From Mesocentrotus franciscanus (Eukaryota > Echinodermata > Echinoidea > Camarodonta > Strongylocentrotidae): 64,000 bases of DNA. The notes beneath the pieces were generated by a model. The model saw nothing but the letters and a program-made list of their open reading frames with translations. It did not search any database and was not told where the DNA came from. This document shows, piece after piece, positions 61,701 through 64,000 of the stretch; the stretch's first letter is position 1; each line of letters starts with the position of its first letter. The DNA lies in the NCBI GenBank assembly GCA_037976565.1, contig CP137672.1, positions 37,047,829 to 37,111,828 of the forward strand, read 5' to 3'. The translations under genes and the position numbers were made by a program.

Positions 61701-63028
61701 ACATTTTTTTTTTGAAATAAAATTTGTTTACCCTTCATGAATATAACATTTAAAACTGTTTCCAGACTTTAAAAGTATGAATAGTTGTAAAACCTTGGGT
61801 TAGCATATTTTTTTCTTTCTTAAATGATATTTTAATTTTCACTGAAAAAACTCTATTTCAAAGTTCAATATCTTTAAAATTTGATAAAGTTGGCTGCCTT
61901 CTGCATTCTTTGACAAGAATGACCCAAACCAGCTTGGAAGCTTGACTAAGTGGCAGGGTGAGAATGGGTCTGAATCTAAAGTGTTAACAAAGACTGTTTT
62001 ATTGCCTAACAGGAAGAGAGGAAATTAGGAATTACCTCTAATGCATCTCCTTTGAAGTAAACAATATCCTGTGGTCCGATATAGGCTGGCTCTGGGAAAA
62101 CAACCATACATCCTACAAAAAGAGAATTAAGAAAATAACATCAAAGGATAGTAATGACTTCCTCTTTGTTACTGGTGCTAGGTTTCCTCTTCGTTACGGT
62201 GCAAATAGATATAAATATACATGTAATGCCAACTTCGCAGAATAACTGAATGGCTATATGTATATTAAGCTCTAAACAATAGAGTATTATTCTTCTGTTT
62301 ATTTATTAGTTAAATTTATCAAATTTAATAAAAGGATTGGATTTTCCGATTAAGAAGATTTTCACATTGATTTTCTTAATCACGTCCAGTTATGGCCATT
62401 CGTATGTGTATAAAATAACATTCAATGACTTCATGGTTGTTCCGTTCAACTATTAAATTAGACTTTACAACAAAATATAGGAACATTTCCAATTTCAGAA
62501 TGAGATGATATTCTTCTCCTATCCCCATGGCCCCACCTTCCCCCAAAATATTTGCAATAATTTGCCTGAAGTCACTTGCTAAAACCTCATGATGGTGCTC
62601 GAAATCAATTTCAACAAATACACATTCAGTTTAAAATTCAGTTTTATCCACTCATAATATCGATTCTAAAAACTACAAGTATATTTGTTCTGAATGGATT
62701 AAATAACATGAGTTAACAAAATTTTCCTATTGCTTTAAAAGTAACCCAACCTGACTACCCCACAACAAATTCCGAACTATTCCACTATAAAGTCCCACCC
62801 TGCCTTCCCCTTCTTTCAACCTGAGCGCCACCATGAACACCGAGATTCCTCACCAATGCAGGCAGCAGCATAGAGGATAGCAAGCCGAGGGTCAGTCATG
62901 CAGAAGAGAATGGTGTTGGCGACCTTGAAGAACATAAAAACCTTGACTACGAGCTCCTTTAGGGGTGGTCTCTTCCGGTTCTTGATAGCGATGGTACAGG
63001 CAAGGAAGAGGAGAATGTTTGACTCGTT
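58748..63028 (-). CDS. TMX2: Thioredoxin-related transmembrane protein 2, 5' exon(s) outside window
   Basis: TMX2 is an ER-membrane thioredoxin-family protein linked to redox and calcium homeostasis at ER-mitochondria contacts. Exons read on the minus strand at 63028-62854, 62112-62036, 60463-60291, 59782-59653 and 58867-58748 with consistent phases, 225 codons including the stop (human 296 residues). Exon 1 of this set has NESNILLFLACTIAIKNRKR and a hydrophobic VANTILFCMTDPRLAILYAA. The thioredoxin-like domain runs from TTWIVEFMATWSSSCHNVAP through FGKLDVGRYPEIAEIF and QLPTMVLFQGGKEVMRKPGR. The active site is SSSC in place of CxxC, comparable to SNDC in human TMX2. A lysine/glutamate-rich tail ends KKEN, which fits the KKXX ER-retrieval signal. 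The N-terminal ~70 residues are not in 63,029-64,000. Confidence 0.94.
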
Positions 63029-63449
63029 CTGTAAGAGACAATCGCACAAGAAAAGTAGTTCAAGAATCATTTTGGCCCAGCATGAGATGAATTTAGATGC
63101 ATGAAATGAATCTTCCCCTAAGTTAGAGGAGATCTGATCATGGCATTTATATTTTCTTTTTAGAGATGTCCATTTAAAAGCTGTCAAAACAAAATAGACC
63201 TAGTCATAGTTATTGCTAATTTTACCTACTGGCTAGTGCAGTGGCTATGCTACTGCTCATTTCCTTTCAAAATATCAGTTATTTACTTCAGAACAAGAGA
63301 ATAAAAAGTGACGTATTTTCAGCAGAGATGAATTTACCCCCCAAATTATGCCACTTTTTTCCCTGAATCAGCACATTTTATGCTATTATTATCAACACTA
63401 AGCAAACGTAATTCAGTATCCTTCGGCTTCACGCTTCAGCTTCAATCTT

Positions 63450-64000
63450 GTCCCTAGACACTCCAGCAAAGCATAGAGAGTCAATGCTAATGTGTATTGA
63501 CCTCTAGCGCTGTACTACGTGCTAATAGGCAGCAATTGCACACATGAATAGTCAATACACACATTATACACAAATGCACACAATGAATACGATGTGGCTG
63601 ATGGGCAAGTTTGACAGTAGACTCACAATTTGAATTTTAAAATTATTCTTTCTAACATCGGTAAGTTGAAAAAATTGTATTTTACTGATATTTAGGTGTC
63701 ATCAGTTGTCAATAAAGTACCGATTTTGAGTGAAATCAGTTGAGTTTTATACAGTGGTGTTTGAAATGTTGAGAATCAATAGCACAGCTTTTAATACACA
63801 GCCAGGATAGTAATGCAGCTATGTGTGTCCCTAGACCACTCCAGCAAAGCATAGAGTCAATGCTAATGCGTATTGACCTCTAGCGCTGCACTACGTGTTA
63901 ATAAGCAGCATTTGCACACATGAATAGTTAATACACTTATAATACACAAATGCACACAATCATGCTGATGTGGCTGATCGGCAAGTTTGACAGTAGACTT
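63450..64000 (+). repeat. Repeat with two direct ~170-bp units
   Basis: GTCCCTAGACACTCCAGCAA at about 63,452 and GTCCCTAGACCACTCCAGCA at about 63,829 each start a unit ending GACAGTAGACT. Between them is a different segment. An antisense, interrupted copy lies at 7,265-8,510. The repeat runs off the window end and lies upstream of the first visible TMX2 exon, probably in an intron. Confidence 0.75.

Overview
The window is eukaryotic nuclear DNA: AT-rich, intron-dense and full of transposon relics. The most likely source is an echinoderm, probably a sea urchin. This rests on animal-type ortholog exons with deuterostome-like intron structure, frequent TACATGTA and ACCGGT words, and CR1-like LINE, tRNA-SINE and small DNA-transposon debris typical of sea urchin introns. 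The species cannot be fixed from the sequence alone.

Layout. (1) About 1,074-8,832, minus: RFC2, the ATPase subunit of the PCNA clamp loader; eight exons are visible and the last lies beyond the left edge. (2) 8,833-12,877: divergent intergenic DNA with a non-autonomous hAT-like element and a piggyBac-like MITE. (3) 12,878-31,133, plus: an 11-exon Spinster-family lysosomal transporter (SPNS1-like). (4) 31,134-36,509: its 3' side, with an imperfect duplication across the stop codon, a LINE scrap and a CT-rich tract of about 770 bp. (5) 36,510-46,117, minus: TBCCD1, 16 exons, complete. (6) 46,118-49,100: divergent spacer with two near-perfect hairpins, a CT minisatellite and related inverted GC-rich ends. 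(7) 49,100-53,340, plus: a conserved animal gene of unknown function. (8) 53,341-58,747: convergent spacer with a BEL/Pao relic and two LINE relics. (9) 58,748 to beyond 63,028, minus: TMX2, lacking its first exon(s). (10) 63,450-64,000: a repeat whose antisense copy sits in RFC2 intron 1.

The five genes are housekeeping orthologs with unrelated jobs (replication, lysosomal lipid transport, centrosome and Golgi positioning, unknown, ER redox). Nothing suggests an operon or gene cluster. Exons were assembled by matching splice phases and by recalled similarity to human family members; no alignment was run.

Three points stand out. First, four of the five genes carry frame breaks in otherwise conserved exons (RFC2 exon 8, SPNS exon 1, the TBCCD1 exon 14/15 junction, the unknown gene's first coding exon), which points to unpolished sequence rather than pseudogenes. 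Second, two introns (RFC2 intron 1, TBCCD1 intron 5) use GC-AG splice sites with the GCAAGT donor. Third, the repeats record an insertion history: a TAA-flanked element with a paralogous empty site, TTAA-flanked MITE families, a SINE sharing its tail with a LINE relic, and a 7SL/Alu-like Pol III fragment at 45.6-45.8 kb. No undescribed biological system could be demonstrated; that 7SL-like fragment and the unknown gene are the best candidates for follow-up.
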